Below are positions 37,039-46,244 of a stretch of 64,000 nucleotides of DNA, piece by piece; positions within the stretch are counted from its first letter, which is position 1, and the number at the start of each line of letters is the position of its first letter. The stretch is from the NCBI GenBank assembly GCA_965116665.1, contig OZ220709.1, forward strand, positions 2,418,001 through 2,482,000, written 5' to 3'. Below the pieces are notes generated by a model, which saw nothing but the letters and a program-made list of their open reading frames with translations, ran no database searches and was not told the DNA's origin. The stretch comes from Aldehydirespirator sp965116665 (GTDB lineage: Bacteria; Actinomycetota; Acidimicrobiia; Acidimicrobiales; Aldehydirespiratoraceae). Both the position numbers and the translations under genes were made by a program.

Positions 37039-38382
37039 CTACGGAACGATTAGGGCTTGCACCTCAGTCACCCGGGCTTTCACGTCGTCGGGAGTGGCGG
37101 CCTCCAGGTTGAGGCGCAGCAGCGGCTCGGTGTTCGAGGGTCGCAGATTGAACCACCAATCGCCGCAGTCGACGCTGAGGCCGTCGAGACGATCCTGATC
37201 GGCGTGGAGGAAAGCGGCCGCCACCCGCTCAATCACCGCAGCCGGATCCGGCACCTCGTTGTTTATCTCTCCCGAGGCGGAGTAGCGCTCCAGCGGGGCG
37301 GCCAGCTTGCTGAGGCTGCCGCCGCAGCGGCTGAGCCCCTCCAGCAGCACCAGCACGGCGATCATGGCGCCGTCGGCGCCGTAGTTGTCACGGAAGTAGT
37401 AGTGGCCCGAGTGCTCGCCTCCGAAGACGGCCGAGGTGGAGGCCATCGCCTGCTTCATGAACGAGTGCCCGACTCGGGTTCGCACCGCTCGGCCACCCCG
37501 CTCGGCAACGACTTCACCGAAGGCCCGCGAGCAGATCAGGTTGTGCACGACGGCCGCCCCGGGCTCTCGCTCGAGCATCGCCTGAGCGATGACGGATGCG
37601 GTGAGCGAGCCCGACATCGCGCCGGAGGTCTCGTCGACCACGAAGACCCTGTCGGCGTCGCCGTCGAAGGCCAGGCCCGCCTCCGCGGCCACCTTCCGCA
37701 CCCGGTCCTGCAGATCACGTAGATTCTCCGGCTTGAGGGGATCCGCCGGATGGTTGGGGAACGTGCCGTCGAGTTCCGGGTAGAGGTAGTCGACCTCGAA
37801 GGGAAGGGTCTCGAACACCGCAGGGGCCACCAAGCCGCCCATCCCGTTGGCGGTGTCGACGACCAGGCGCAGCGGTCGCAGGGCGGCAACGTCCACGAAC
37901 CCGAGCACATGCTCCACGTAGGAGTCCAGAAGGTCGCGGCGCACCGCGTGCCCGGGCGCGGCGGCCGCCGGCGGCCCTGCGATTGCCCGGGCCTTGACGT
38001 CCTCCAAGCCAGTGCCGGTCCCGATCGGCGCGGCGCCCGGGCCGCAGAGCTTGATGCCGTTGTAGGCGACCGGGTTGTGCGACGCGGTGAACATGGCGCC
38101 GGGGGCGTCCAGCATCCCGGAGGCGAAGTACACCATCTCGGTGGCGCAGAGCCCGATGTCCACCACATCGACTCCGGCCGTGACGACCCCCTCGCAGAAG
38201 GCGCCCGACAGCTCCGCCCCGTCGGGTCGCATGTCACGGCCGACCACCACCCGGGCCGCCCCGTTGGCCCGCACGTGGCCCGCGAAGGCGCCGCCGATGG
38301 TGAAGCAGGCGGCCGCGTCGATCTGATCGCCGACAATGCCCCTTATGTCGTAGGCCTTGAAGATCGCTTCGTACTCGCCCAC
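37039..38382 (-). CDS. manB: Phosphomannomutase/phosphoglucomutase
   Basis: A 447-residue alpha-D-phosphohexomutase from GTG 38382 (EYEAIFKAYDIRGIVGD). The phosphoserine loop is TASHNPVAYNG (Ser101), the Mg loop FDGDADRVFV, the sugar-specificity loop GGEHSGHYYFRDNYGADGA, and the phosphate-binding loop RPSNTEPLLRLNLEA. It makes mannose-1-P from mannose-6-P for GDP-mannose. It lies ten bases after the glycosyltransferase stop. Confidence 0.94.
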   Translation of the reverse strand: MGEYEAIFKAYDIRGIVGDQIDAAACFTIGGAFAGHVRANGAARVVVGRDMRPDGAELSGAFCEGVVTAGVDVVDIGLCATEMVYFASGMLDAPGAMFTASHNPVAYNGIKLCGPGAAPIGTGTGLEDVKARAIAGPPAAAAPGHAVRRDLLDSYVEHVLGFVDVAALRPLRLVVDTANGMGGLVAPAVFETLPFEVDYLYPELDGTFPNHPADPLKPENLRDLQDRVRKVAAEAGLAFDGDADRVFVVDETSGAMSGSLTASVIAQAMLEREPGAAVVHNLICSRAFGEVVAERGGRAVRTRVGHSFMKQAMASTSAVFGGEHSGHYYFRDNYGADGAMIAVLVLLEGLSRCGGSLSKLAAPLERYSASGEINNEVPDPAAVIERVAAAFLHADQDRLDGLSVDCGDWWFNLRPSNTEPLLRLNLEAATPDDVKARVTEVQALIVP

Positions 38383-38392
38383 GGCGGCGGAG

Positions 38393-39118
38393 TCAGCGGC
38401 CGTCGCTCGGGTAGCGGCCCAGCAGCGCCCGGGTACGGATCCGGCACATGTCGAGCACCAGATCCCAGCCGTCGGTCGCGACGCGCACCGACGACACCCG
38501 GCTGTTGACCACCTCCACCGGCACATCACGCACCCTCATCCCGAGCCGGTCGGCGAGGAACAGCAACTCGACGTCGAAAGCGAACCGGTCCATGACCGAA
38601 GCATCCAGCAGCTCGCTCGCCGCCTCCCGGGAGAAGGCCTTCAAACCGCACTGGGTGTCGCGGCCCCGGCCGAGCCGCAGCATCCTGCAGACAGCGGCCA
38701 CCGCGCGGCTGCCGGCCCGCCGCAGCCGTGACGCATCCGTCACTGCGACGGAGTCGGGATGGCGCCGGTCGCCCACCGCGGCGTCAGCCCCTTGCTCCAC
38801 TTCCTCGAGAAGTCCGAGGATCTGGTGGGGCGGGTAGGAGAGGTCGGCGTCGGTGAAGGCGACGACCGCGCCGGAGGCGACCCTGATCCCGGCCCGCACC
38901 GCGGCGCCCTTGCCCTTGTTGACCGGGAACTCCACAACCACATCGGCGCCCGCGTCCCGGCCCGCCGCGGCCGTGCCGTCGTCGGAGCCGTCGTCGACCA
39001 CCACGATCTCGACGCCGCCGTCGTGGTGCACCGCAGCCAGAGCGGACCGCAGCGTGGCCACGGTCTCGCCGATGCGACCAGCCTCGCGGTAGGCGGGAAC
39101 GACCACCGAGAGTCTCAC
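38393..39118 (-). CDS. Polyprenyl-phosphate mannosyltransferase-like GT2
   Basis: A 241-residue GT-A glycosyltransferase. RLSVVVPAYREAGRIGETV, VVVDDGSDDGTAAAGRDAGADVVVE, GKGAAVRAG, the metal motif TDADLSYPP and GLKAFSREAASEL match dolichyl/polyprenyl-phosphate hexose synthases. It has no membrane tail. GTG 39118 overlaps the stop of the next upstream gene (GTGA). It likely charges a lipid carrier used by the membrane protein encoded just upstream. Confidence 0.88.
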   Translation of the reverse strand: MRLSVVVPAYREAGRIGETVATLRSALAAVHHDGGVEIVVVDDGSDDGTAAAGRDAGADVVVEFPVNKGKGAAVRAGIRVASGAVVAFTDADLSYPPHQILGLLEEVEQGADAAVGDRRHPDSVAVTDASRLRRAGSRAVAAVCRMLRLGRGRDTQCGLKAFSREAASELLDASVMDRFAFDVELLFLADRLGMRVRDVPVEVVNSRVSSVRVATDGWDLVLDMCRIRTRALLGRYPSDGR

Positions 39119-41841
39119 GGCATGTTTGAATCTCTCCGGGACACCAGGAGCCACCCTACGGCGACCAGACCGCCGAGCGTGATCGCGAGCGCGATCCACT
39201 CCACCGCGCTGCGCCCGAAGTCGAGGCGCACCTCGGTGTCGGTGGGCACGACCACCATCAGGTTCGGTGTGACCCGGTAGGGCCCCTCGGCGCCCGATGC
39301 CGTCCAGTTGGGGAAGTAGGAGGTGTGCACCAGCACCGGCGCCCCGACCCGATCGACGGAGAACGAGATCGAGTGGTCGCGGCGGACCACATCGCTCACC
39401 ACGGCCGGCTCGACATCGGCGCGGGGGGTGGACTCCGGTAGCAGCTCCGCCAGCCGGCGCATCACCTGCTCCCGGCCGTCGCCGGAGGTCCCCGTGCCGG
39501 TGCCGGAGTCCCGCTGCGTGCTCGGCAGGGCAGCCCGCGGCCATTCGGAGGGTCCGTCGGCCGCGAGCAGCGGAGCGTCGGGGCCTTCGGCCAGGAATGC
39601 GCCCACCGATGCTTCCAGCCAGGAGTCGCTGGAGCGGCCGATGCCGTCCACCACCACCGGCAGCCTGTCCAGCCCGGTCACGGGGGCGCTCCGAGCCACC
39701 TCGAAGACGACCCAGGGGCCCGAGGATGCGACCTCCTCCAGCCCGGGCACGGCCCGGGCCTGGCGGACCGCGTCGTCGGAGAAGGCCATGTAGTAGCGCA
39801 CGCCCATGGCCCGCAGATGCTCGGTTCCGCGGGCGACATCGAGCGCGCCGTAGGGAAGATCGCGCTGGGCCCTCGACGGTGCAGCCGACAGTTCGGACTG
39901 CATCAGGAAGTGGTAGGGCGTCGTGGCTGAAGCCTCGAAGTAGAGGCCCTCCATGGAGCCGATGCACCGATCGGTCCAGTAGGGCAGCAGCATCGGTGCC
40001 ATCGGCGTGCCGTAGGAGCCGAGACGGCCTGCGCCGTACTCCCAGAGCGACGGGCCGCAGCCCCGGCTCTCGCCGACGCGGCCCATGGTGTCGATCAGGT
40101 CCCAGTACTCGGCGCTGCCCCCTCCGGCCGCGGTCGGCTGGCGGCCCTCGTAACCCTCGAAGTTGTACTGCACCCAGTAGGTGCCCAGGTTGGAGTCGTG
40201 CGAGCTGAAGGGCCCCCAGTGGTAGGCGCCGTCGTCGCCGAGGCCGCCTCCGGGCAGCGACCGCAGCGGCAGCCCCACCGTGACCAGCACCGCGACCGCG
40301 GCCAGTGCAACGCACGCGCCGGCCGTGAGGGAGCCGGCCAGGGCCCCGAGCCGGCCGACGTTCTCGGTTGCCTCGACACGCGCCGCGTGGCGCCCGTCGA
40401 GCCAGGAGCGGCCCCAGCCGATCAGCTCGCCCACCGCGAGGGCGGCCGTCAGGTACACCGTGAGGTAGTAGAAGGGCAGGATCCGGACGTTCCACAGGCG
40501 TCCCTCGGGCATCACCACGAATGCGACCGCGAAGATGGCGCCCGTCACCGCCAGCGCCATGTGAAGCCGGGACCAGCCTCTGAACAGCGACGGCCGGGAC
40601 CGCCTGAGGACAAGCAGCGCCGACGCGGCAATCGCAATGACGACGAACAGTTGCAGCACGGGCTGGTTGACCAGGAAGCTGTAGTCGAAGGAGCTACGCG
40701 ACCACAGCGACGACAGGTAGCGGCGCTCCTTGCCCCAGCCCATGTCGTTGAGCAGGCCCCGATTCCACCAGAACGGCAGGACCCACCATGCGCTGAGCGC
40801 CGCCGCCAGCGCGCCGGTCACCAGGGTCCACCGCAGCCGTTGCAGCCACGCGGTCCGCTGCCACCGGCCGGTCAATACCAGCGCAGCGGTCGCGGCCAGC
40901 GCCAGAAAGGCCGAGAACAGGTGCAGCAGCCCGGTGAGAGCCAGCAGGGCACCCGCCACGACACGATGGCGACCCGAGTCCATGCCCCGGGCCGCGGTGC
41001 CGACGAATAGCACCGCGACGGCCAGGCCGAGCGAGTAGGCGAACTCGCCCGCCATGGTGGACATCAGGTTGCCGCCGTAGATGTTGAACGAGCGGTCGAA
41101 CAGGAACAGCAGCGTCGCCACTGCGGCCAGGGCCTGGCCCTCGAGTCCGACTCCCGCCGTTCGGACCATGGCCCACACGGCCACGGGCAGGGCGACCACT
41201 CCGGCGATCGCCACAACCTTCAGCGACACGCCGTAGGGCATGGGAACCGCGAGAAGGGCCAGCAGGACCGCGGCCACCGCGGCGGGGGCCCGCCAGCGGG
41301 GCCGGACTCCCGGCAGATGCCACGCCCATCCGCCGCAGGCCGCTGGGAGCAGCAGCGCAGCGATGGCGCGGTTGGCTTCGACATCGCCGACGAAGAGCTT
41401 CGCCGCCCCGGCCATGCCGGCGATCCCCAGGGCCACCGCCCAGCGCTGGGCGGTAGACCATCGGGTCCGCCCCACTGCCATCAGTGCGAGCCCGCATGCG
41501 GCCAACACGACCGCCAGGTAGGCGAACACCCCGACACTCAGGCCGAGGCCGACGTCGACGATCACCACCAGCAGCGACGGGATGACCATGTAGAAGGCGA
41601 AGGCGGGAAAGCCCGCATACCAGTCGTGGGTCCAGCCGGTGAGCCTGAGCTCCGGTATCAGAACATCACGCAGGTATGCCGGCGCCCAGACATGGGCGCC
41701 GAGATCACCGCCGGTCGGGGTGGTGTCGTCGAACCACAGCCACGGCCTGAGGTTGACGACCACGAACGCGACGGTCACCGCGACGACGGCCCTCACCAGC
41801 ACGGCGCCGACCCGCGTTCCCGCTCCGCCGAGCGGCCTCAC
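39115..41841 (-). CDS. Very large polytopic membrane protein, GT-C glycosyltransferase-like
   Basis: A 908-residue protein from GTG 41841, which overlaps the CPBP stop (GTGA). Eleven or more hydrophobic segments lie in the first 510 residues and one at the C-terminus (WIALAITLGGLVAVGWLLVS). DLGAHVWAPAYLRDVLIPE, with an acidic residue in the first extracytoplasmic loop, is typical of GT-C and 6-pyruvoyl-tetrahydropterin-synthase-related membrane proteins. The large exterior C-terminal part is beta-rich. Coupled to the lipid-carrier glycosyltransferase gene, it probably uses lipid-linked sugar to modify a cell-envelope glycan. Function is inferred only. Confidence 0.75.
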   Translation of the reverse strand: MRPLGGAGTRVGAVLVRAVVAVTVAFVVVNLRPWLWFDDTTPTGGDLGAHVWAPAYLRDVLIPELRLTGWTHDWYAGFPAFAFYMVIPSLLVVIVDVGLGLSVGVFAYLAVVLAACGLALMAVGRTRWSTAQRWAVALGIAGMAGAAKLFVGDVEANRAIAALLLPAACGGWAWHLPGVRPRWRAPAAVAAVLLALLAVPMPYGVSLKVVAIAGVVALPVAVWAMVRTAGVGLEGQALAAVATLLFLFDRSFNIYGGNLMSTMAGEFAYSLGLAVAVLFVGTAARGMDSGRHRVVAGALLALTGLLHLFSAFLALAATAALVLTGRWQRTAWLQRLRWTLVTGALAAALSAWWVLPFWWNRGLLNDMGWGKERRYLSSLWSRSSFDYSFLVNQPVLQLFVVIAIAASALLVLRRSRPSLFRGWSRLHMALAVTGAIFAVAFVVMPEGRLWNVRILPFYYLTVYLTAALAVGELIGWGRSWLDGRHAARVEATENVGRLGALAGSLTAGACVALAAVAVLVTVGLPLRSLPGGGLGDDGAYHWGPFSSHDSNLGTYWVQYNFEGYEGRQPTAAGGGSAEYWDLIDTMGRVGESRGCGPSLWEYGAGRLGSYGTPMAPMLLPYWTDRCIGSMEGLYFEASATTPYHFLMQSELSAAPSRAQRDLPYGALDVARGTEHLRAMGVRYYMAFSDDAVRQARAVPGLEEVASSGPWVVFEVARSAPVTGLDRLPVVVDGIGRSSDSWLEASVGAFLAEGPDAPLLAADGPSEWPRAALPSTQRDSGTGTGTSGDGREQVMRRLAELLPESTPRADVEPAVVSDVVRRDHSISFSVDRVGAPVLVHTSYFPNWTASGAEGPYRVTPNLMVVVPTDTEVRLDFGRSAVEWIALAITLGGLVAVGWLLVSRRDSNMP

Positions 41842-42551
41842 GACAGCAACACCGCGACGGTGATCGCGTTGAAGCCGGCGTGGGACCACAGCGCCGGACC
41901 GAGGCGTCCGGTTCTGAGCACCAGGAACCCGTTGACCACCCCTACCAGCACCAGGGCGGGGAACTGCACCAGCTGGAAATGGGTGATCCCGAAGGCCACC
42001 GACGCGACGGTCACCGCCGATACCGGCCCGAGCCGGTCCCGCAGCGCTCCCTGCAGCAGGCCCCTGAAGAAGACCTCCTCGCTGATGGGAGCCATGACCA
42101 CCGTCATTACGACGAGCAGGGCCACATCCGACGGCCCGACGGCCAGCTCGCTCAGCTCGCGTGCCGGCTCCTCCACGTCCAGATCGCCGAAGATCCGGAA
42201 TATGGGCCAGTACAGCAACGGCACGGCGGCGAGCTGCGCCACCAGGCCGACCGCCAACCCGACGGGCACGTCCACCAGACGCATCGCCCACCCGAGTTGG
42301 CTACTCCAGCGGAGGCCGTAGCGCCGGGCCAGCAGCGGCGTCCCGAGCAGGCCCAACCACAAGGGCACCTGCAACAACACGAGCCCGCCGATCCCGATGC
42401 GGCTCATCAGCTTGCCCTCGGTCTCCAGGAACTCCGGCCCCAGCAATACCGCCACCGCCACGAAGGACGCCGCGATACTGGCGACGAATCCTGCGGACCA
42501 TCCGGCTGCCGCCCAAGTGAGCCGTGTCGTGGCCGGCATCTCGGGCCGCAT
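41838..42551 (-). CDS. CPBP-family intramembrane metalloprotease
   Basis: A 237-residue polytopic protein with the three CPBP/Abi motifs: EEVFFRGLLQGALRDR (EExxxR), FGITHFQ (FxxxH), and SHAGFNAI (HxxxN). About seven membrane segments. Bacterial members process or protect peptides or act in envelope maintenance; the substrate here is unknown. ATG 42551 is taken, with TTG 42560 possible. It is divergent from ftsH across 32 bases. Confidence 0.88.
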   Translation of the reverse strand: MRPEMPATTRLTWAAAGWSAGFVASIAASFVAVAVLLGPEFLETEGKLMSRIGIGGLVLLQVPLWLGLLGTPLLARRYGLRWSSQLGWAMRLVDVPVGLAVGLVAQLAAVPLLYWPIFRIFGDLDVEEPARELSELAVGPSDVALLVVMTVVMAPISEEVFFRGLLQGALRDRLGPVSAVTVASVAFGITHFQLVQFPALVLVGVVNGFLVLRTGRLGPALWSHAGFNAITVAVLLS

Positions 42552-42583
42552 GGATTGCAACCGTACCGGACTAGTCTGGAATC

Positions 42584-44590
42584 GTGGCCGACAGCCCGCC
42601 GCCTCCGCCGCCGCCCCAGCATCCGGACCGCAAGCGGAACCAACCGCCGGCTCCCCGGCCCCGGCCGGAGGCCCAGCGGCGCTCCCGCCTGGTCATCTGG
42701 TTGATGATCGGCGCGGTCATCGCGGTCTTCATGGCCACCACGATGCTCCCCGACGAGTCCGGAGCCGAGATCTCCTATCCCGACTTCCTCGATCGGGTCA
42801 CCGAGGGCGGGATCGTCCAGGGCACCTACAACAACAACAGCGGCAGCATCAAGGCGACCGCGGTCGACGGCACCGAGTACGCCTCCAACGGGCCGCTGCC
42901 GCTCCCCGACGCCGACACGGCCCTCATCAACCAGCACGTGCCGGAGTTCCGCTACGAGACTCCCGAGACCAACTTCTTCCTGTCGATCGTGCCGCTCCTG
43001 CTGCCGATCGGCCTGCTCATCCTGTTCTTCTGGTGGATGCAGCGCCGGGCGCAGGGGCAGATGGGGAGCATCATGTCGATCGGGCGGAGCCGGGCCAAGA
43101 CCTACACCACCGAAAGGCCCGGAACCACTTTCGACGACGTGGCCGGCTACGACGGGGTCAAGCAGGAGATAACGGAGATAGTCGACTTCCTGAAGATGCC
43201 CGAGCGCTTCGCGGAGATCGGCGCGAGGGTCCCGAAGGGCGTTCTGCTGGTGGGGCCCCCCGGCACGGGGAAGACGCTCATCGCCAAGGCGGTGGCGGGC
43301 GAGGCCGGCGTGCCGTTCCTGTCGGTGACCGGCTCTGACTTCATGGAGATGTTCGTCGGCGTCGGCGCCAGCAGGGTGCGGGACCTGTTCGAGTCGGCCC
43401 GCAAGATGGGCAAGGCCATCATCTTCATCGACGAGGTCGACTCCATCGGACGCAAGCGGGGCGCGGGCCTCGGCGGCGGTCACGACGAGCGGGAGCAGAC
43501 CCTCAACCAGATGCTCTCGGAGATGGACGGGTTCGAGGGCTCTGAGGGCATCGTGATGATGGCGGCCACCAACCGGCCCGACATCCTGGACCCCGCCCTG
43601 CTGCGCCCGGGACGCTTCGACCGCCAGGTGGTGGTGCCGCTGCCTGAACTCTCGGACCGGCAGGCCATTCTCGAGGTGCACGTCAAGGGCAAGCGCACCG
43701 CCGAGGACCTGGACCTCAACGTGGTGGCCCGGGGCACGCCGGGGATGAGCGGCGCCGACCTGGCCAACCTCATCAACGAGGCGGCCCTGTACGCCGTGCG
43801 CGACGGCGAGGAGGAGATCGCGGCCCGGCATGTGGAGCTGGCCCGGGACCGGGTTCTCATGGGCCAGAAACGCGAGTCGCTGGCCCTCTCCGACGACGAG
43901 AAGGAGGCCATCGCCTATCACGAGGCCGGCCACGCGGTGTGCGCGGCGGTGCTGCCCACCGCTGATCGGCTCCACAAGGTCACCATCATTCCGAGCGGGA
44001 TGGCGCTCGGGGTGACCATGCAGCTGCCCGAGGAGGACCGCCACATCTACCGCAGCGACTACATCCTCGATCGGCTGGTGGTGATGTTCGGCGGCCGGAT
44101 CGCCGAGGAGCTGGTGTTCGGCATCGTCAGCACCGGAGCGGCCGACGACCTGATGAGGGCCACCGCACTGGCCAAGTCGATGGTGCGCGAGTGGGGCATG
44201 TCCGACAAGCTCGGACCGATGGCCTGGGGCTCCCAGAACCAGGTCTTCCTGGGCGAGGACCTGATGCAGACCCGCGACTACAGCGACGACACCGCCCGGG
44301 TGATCGACGAAGAGATCGAGCGCATCCTGCGCGACGAGCAGGACCGGTGCCGGTCGACCCTCACCGAGTACCGCCACGGTCTCGACCTGGTGGCCCGAGC
44401 GCTGCTCGAGCACGAGACCATCAGCGGCGAGGAGGTGGCGCGCCTGATCGCGGTCTCGCGGGGCCACCCGCAGGCGCAGGATGAGCCGGGGGGCTCTGCG
44501 GTCACCGACCCCCCGTCGGACCCCGACACCCCGCCGAACGCGGGCAACGGCTCGGGTTCTCCCGCCGGCGTGCCCACGCCCGCAGCTTGA
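42584..44590 (+). CDS. ftsH: ATP-dependent zinc metalloprotease FtsH
   Basis: A 668-residue membrane protease from GTG 42584. After a Pro-rich cytosolic start there is TM1 (LVIWLMIGAVIAVFMATTML), an external domain and TM2 (LSIVPLLLPIGLLILFFWWM). The AAA+ module has Walker A GPPGTGKT, Walker B IIFIDEVDSIGR, and SRH ATNRPDILDPALLRPGRFDR with pore loop FVGVGASRVRDLF. The zinc site is HEAGH plus a distal Asp. It degrades misassembled membrane proteins. The C-terminal Pro/Gly tail is typical of actinomycetes. Confidence 0.97.
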   Translation: MADSPPPPPPPQHPDRKRNQPPAPRPRPEAQRRSRLVIWLMIGAVIAVFMATTMLPDESGAEISYPDFLDRVTEGGIVQGTYNNNSGSIKATAVDGTEYASNGPLPLPDADTALINQHVPEFRYETPETNFFLSIVPLLLPIGLLILFFWWMQRRAQGQMGSIMSIGRSRAKTYTTERPGTTFDDVAGYDGVKQEITEIVDFLKMPERFAEIGARVPKGVLLVGPPGTGKTLIAKAVAGEAGVPFLSVTGSDFMEMFVGVGASRVRDLFESARKMGKAIIFIDEVDSIGRKRGAGLGGGHDEREQTLNQMLSEMDGFEGSEGIVMMAATNRPDILDPALLRPGRFDRQVVVPLPELSDRQAILEVHVKGKRTAEDLDLNVVARGTPGMSGADLANLINEAALYAVRDGEEEIAARHVELARDRVLMGQKRESLALSDDEKEAIAYHEAGHAVCAAVLPTADRLHKVTIIPSGMALGVTMQLPEEDRHIYRSDYILDRLVVMFGGRIAEELVFGIVSTGAADDLMRATALAKSMVREWGMSDKLGPMAWGSQNQVFLGEDLMQTRDYSDDTARVIDEEIERILRDEQDRCRSTLTEYRHGLDLVARALLEHETISGEEVARLIAVSRGHPQAQDEPGGSAVTDPPSDPDTPPNAGNGSGSPAGVPTPAA

Positions 44591-46239
44591 TTGCCCGATC
44601 CGAGGGACGCTCCGGAGCTGCTCGACGGTGGTTGACCGTCGCGGGGCCGGCGCTGGTTTGCACTGCCCCGCTCGTCGGGATGTCGTTCCAGGGCGACGAG
44701 AGGCCGAGGATCTACGCGGTCATCAGCCGGTACGGCTCCAATCCCTTCAAGATCATTGAAGGGACCTTCCGGGACCTCGACTTCTTTCTGGGCCGCGGCA
44801 ACTTCAGGCCGCTAGGACGGCTCTTCGAGACCGCCGGGCACAGCTTCGTGTTCGAGGCCGGCGAGGCGATGGGCCTGGCCCCCCACGCGGTCCTCGGCGC
44901 GGTCCGGCTGGTGATGGTCGGGCTGCTGGCACTCACAGCCTCGGCGGTGGTGGCGGCGCTGGCCCGCTCGGCGGGAGTGTCTCTGCGTCACCCGGTCAAC
45001 GTCTTGTTCCCCCTGCCACTGGGGACGGTGCTGGTCGCGAGCGGCAGCCATGGCCCGGAGGTGGCCCGCCGCTGGTACAACCACATCAACCTCGTCCATT
45101 TCCCGCACACGATCATCGGCGCGGTCGTGCTGATCCTGGCCATGGCCCTGGTGGTGGCCCGCGACCGGGACATGCGGCACCGGCGGCTCGAGCGTCACGA
45201 GTGGGCCACCATGGCGGCATTGGGTGCCGTCTCGGCCCTCTTCTACGACCTCGTCTACCTCGCCCCGATCCTGGCTGCGGTCTTCATCGTGGCCCGCGCG
45301 GTCGCGACGGGCATGCCCCTCGCCGAGATCAGGGCGACCGCGGCTGTCAAGCGCTGGTCGGCGACTTCGGTCGGCTTCCTCGCAGCCTTCGTGCCCGCTC
45401 GAATCGAGATCATCGGGCGCTGTGCCGAGCAGTCCTGCTACAACGGAACGGACCCGCAGTTCTCCGCCGAGACGCTCGGCCACATTCCCCGACGACTGGC
45501 CGCGGGCACGCCATTGGCCGGGTGGTTGCACAACGCGGAGCTCGCCCGGCACTTCGGCCTCGACCTCGGGGTGGAGGATCTCGCCAGGAATGCGCTGACT
45601 GCTCTGTTGCTGGCCGCCGTGCTGATCATGACCCTCACGGCGGCCAGATCGGCGAGTACGGCCGGCCGCGGCGACCCACGCCATCACGGCCTGCACGAGG
45701 CACCCCTGTCCGTAGCGGCCCGGCCGAGGCGCCTCGCGCTGGCCCTCGCCGTGCTCGGGGCGTCAGCGGCTCTGCTCGCAGCCCTCCTGGCCAGCCTCTC
45801 CAATCAAGTGCACGAGACGGATCTGCGGGCGGTCGACGCCTGGCGCGAGACCCTGCTGACCCAGGTGGGCTGGTCGCTGCTGATTGCCGCAGGCGTGGCG
45901 TTGGCGGTGGAAGCGGCTCGCGGCCGGGGTTCACGACGAGCCGTCGTGGCCGGCGCGGCCGCGTTGCTGGCGGTGGCGCTGGCCGCGTCGCTGCTGGCCA
46001 ACTGGCGGCTGGCCCAAGCCGACCGGAGCGACCCGCTGTCGTCGGTCACCAGCCAGATCTCGAACGCGACCGTCACCATGGACTGGACCGGGGAGGGCAA
46101 CCGCCACCGTTGCGCGCTGATCGACGCGTACTCCGAGATGATCCCCGAGAATCTCAACATGGGAGGACCGGCCGTGCGCCAGCACCTCGACCAGCTGATG
46201 CTCAACCGCTACAGCCAACCGTTCTGCGACGCGGGCTGA
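44587..46239 (+). CDS. Polytopic membrane protein of unknown function
   Basis: A 550-residue protein starting at TTG 44587, which overlaps the ftsH stop in TTGA. Roughly nine to ten hydrophobic segments are visible. An acidic early loop (GTFRDLDFFLGRGNFRPLGR) and the extracytoplasmic C-terminal 75 residues with two Cys suggest a GT-C-like or O-antigen-ligase-like envelope protein, but no catalytic motif is certain. It ends five bases from the convergent DUF5719 gene. Confidence 0.7.
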   Translation: MIARSEGRSGAARRWLTVAGPALVCTAPLVGMSFQGDERPRIYAVISRYGSNPFKIIEGTFRDLDFFLGRGNFRPLGRLFETAGHSFVFEAGEAMGLAPHAVLGAVRLVMVGLLALTASAVVAALARSAGVSLRHPVNVLFPLPLGTVLVASGSHGPEVARRWYNHINLVHFPHTIIGAVVLILAMALVVARDRDMRHRRLERHEWATMAALGAVSALFYDLVYLAPILAAVFIVARAVATGMPLAEIRATAAVKRWSATSVGFLAAFVPARIEIIGRCAEQSCYNGTDPQFSAETLGHIPRRLAAGTPLAGWLHNAELARHFGLDLGVEDLARNALTALLLAAVLIMTLTAARSASTAGRGDPRHHGLHEAPLSVAARPRRLALALAVLGASAALLAALLASLSNQVHETDLRAVDAWRETLLTQVGWSLLIAAGVALAVEAARGRGSRRAVVAGAAALLAVALAASLLANWRLAQADRSDPLSSVTSQISNATVTMDWTGEGNRHRCALIDAYSEMIPENLNMGGPAVRQHLDQLMLNRYSQPFCDAG

Positions 46240-46244
46240 GAGTC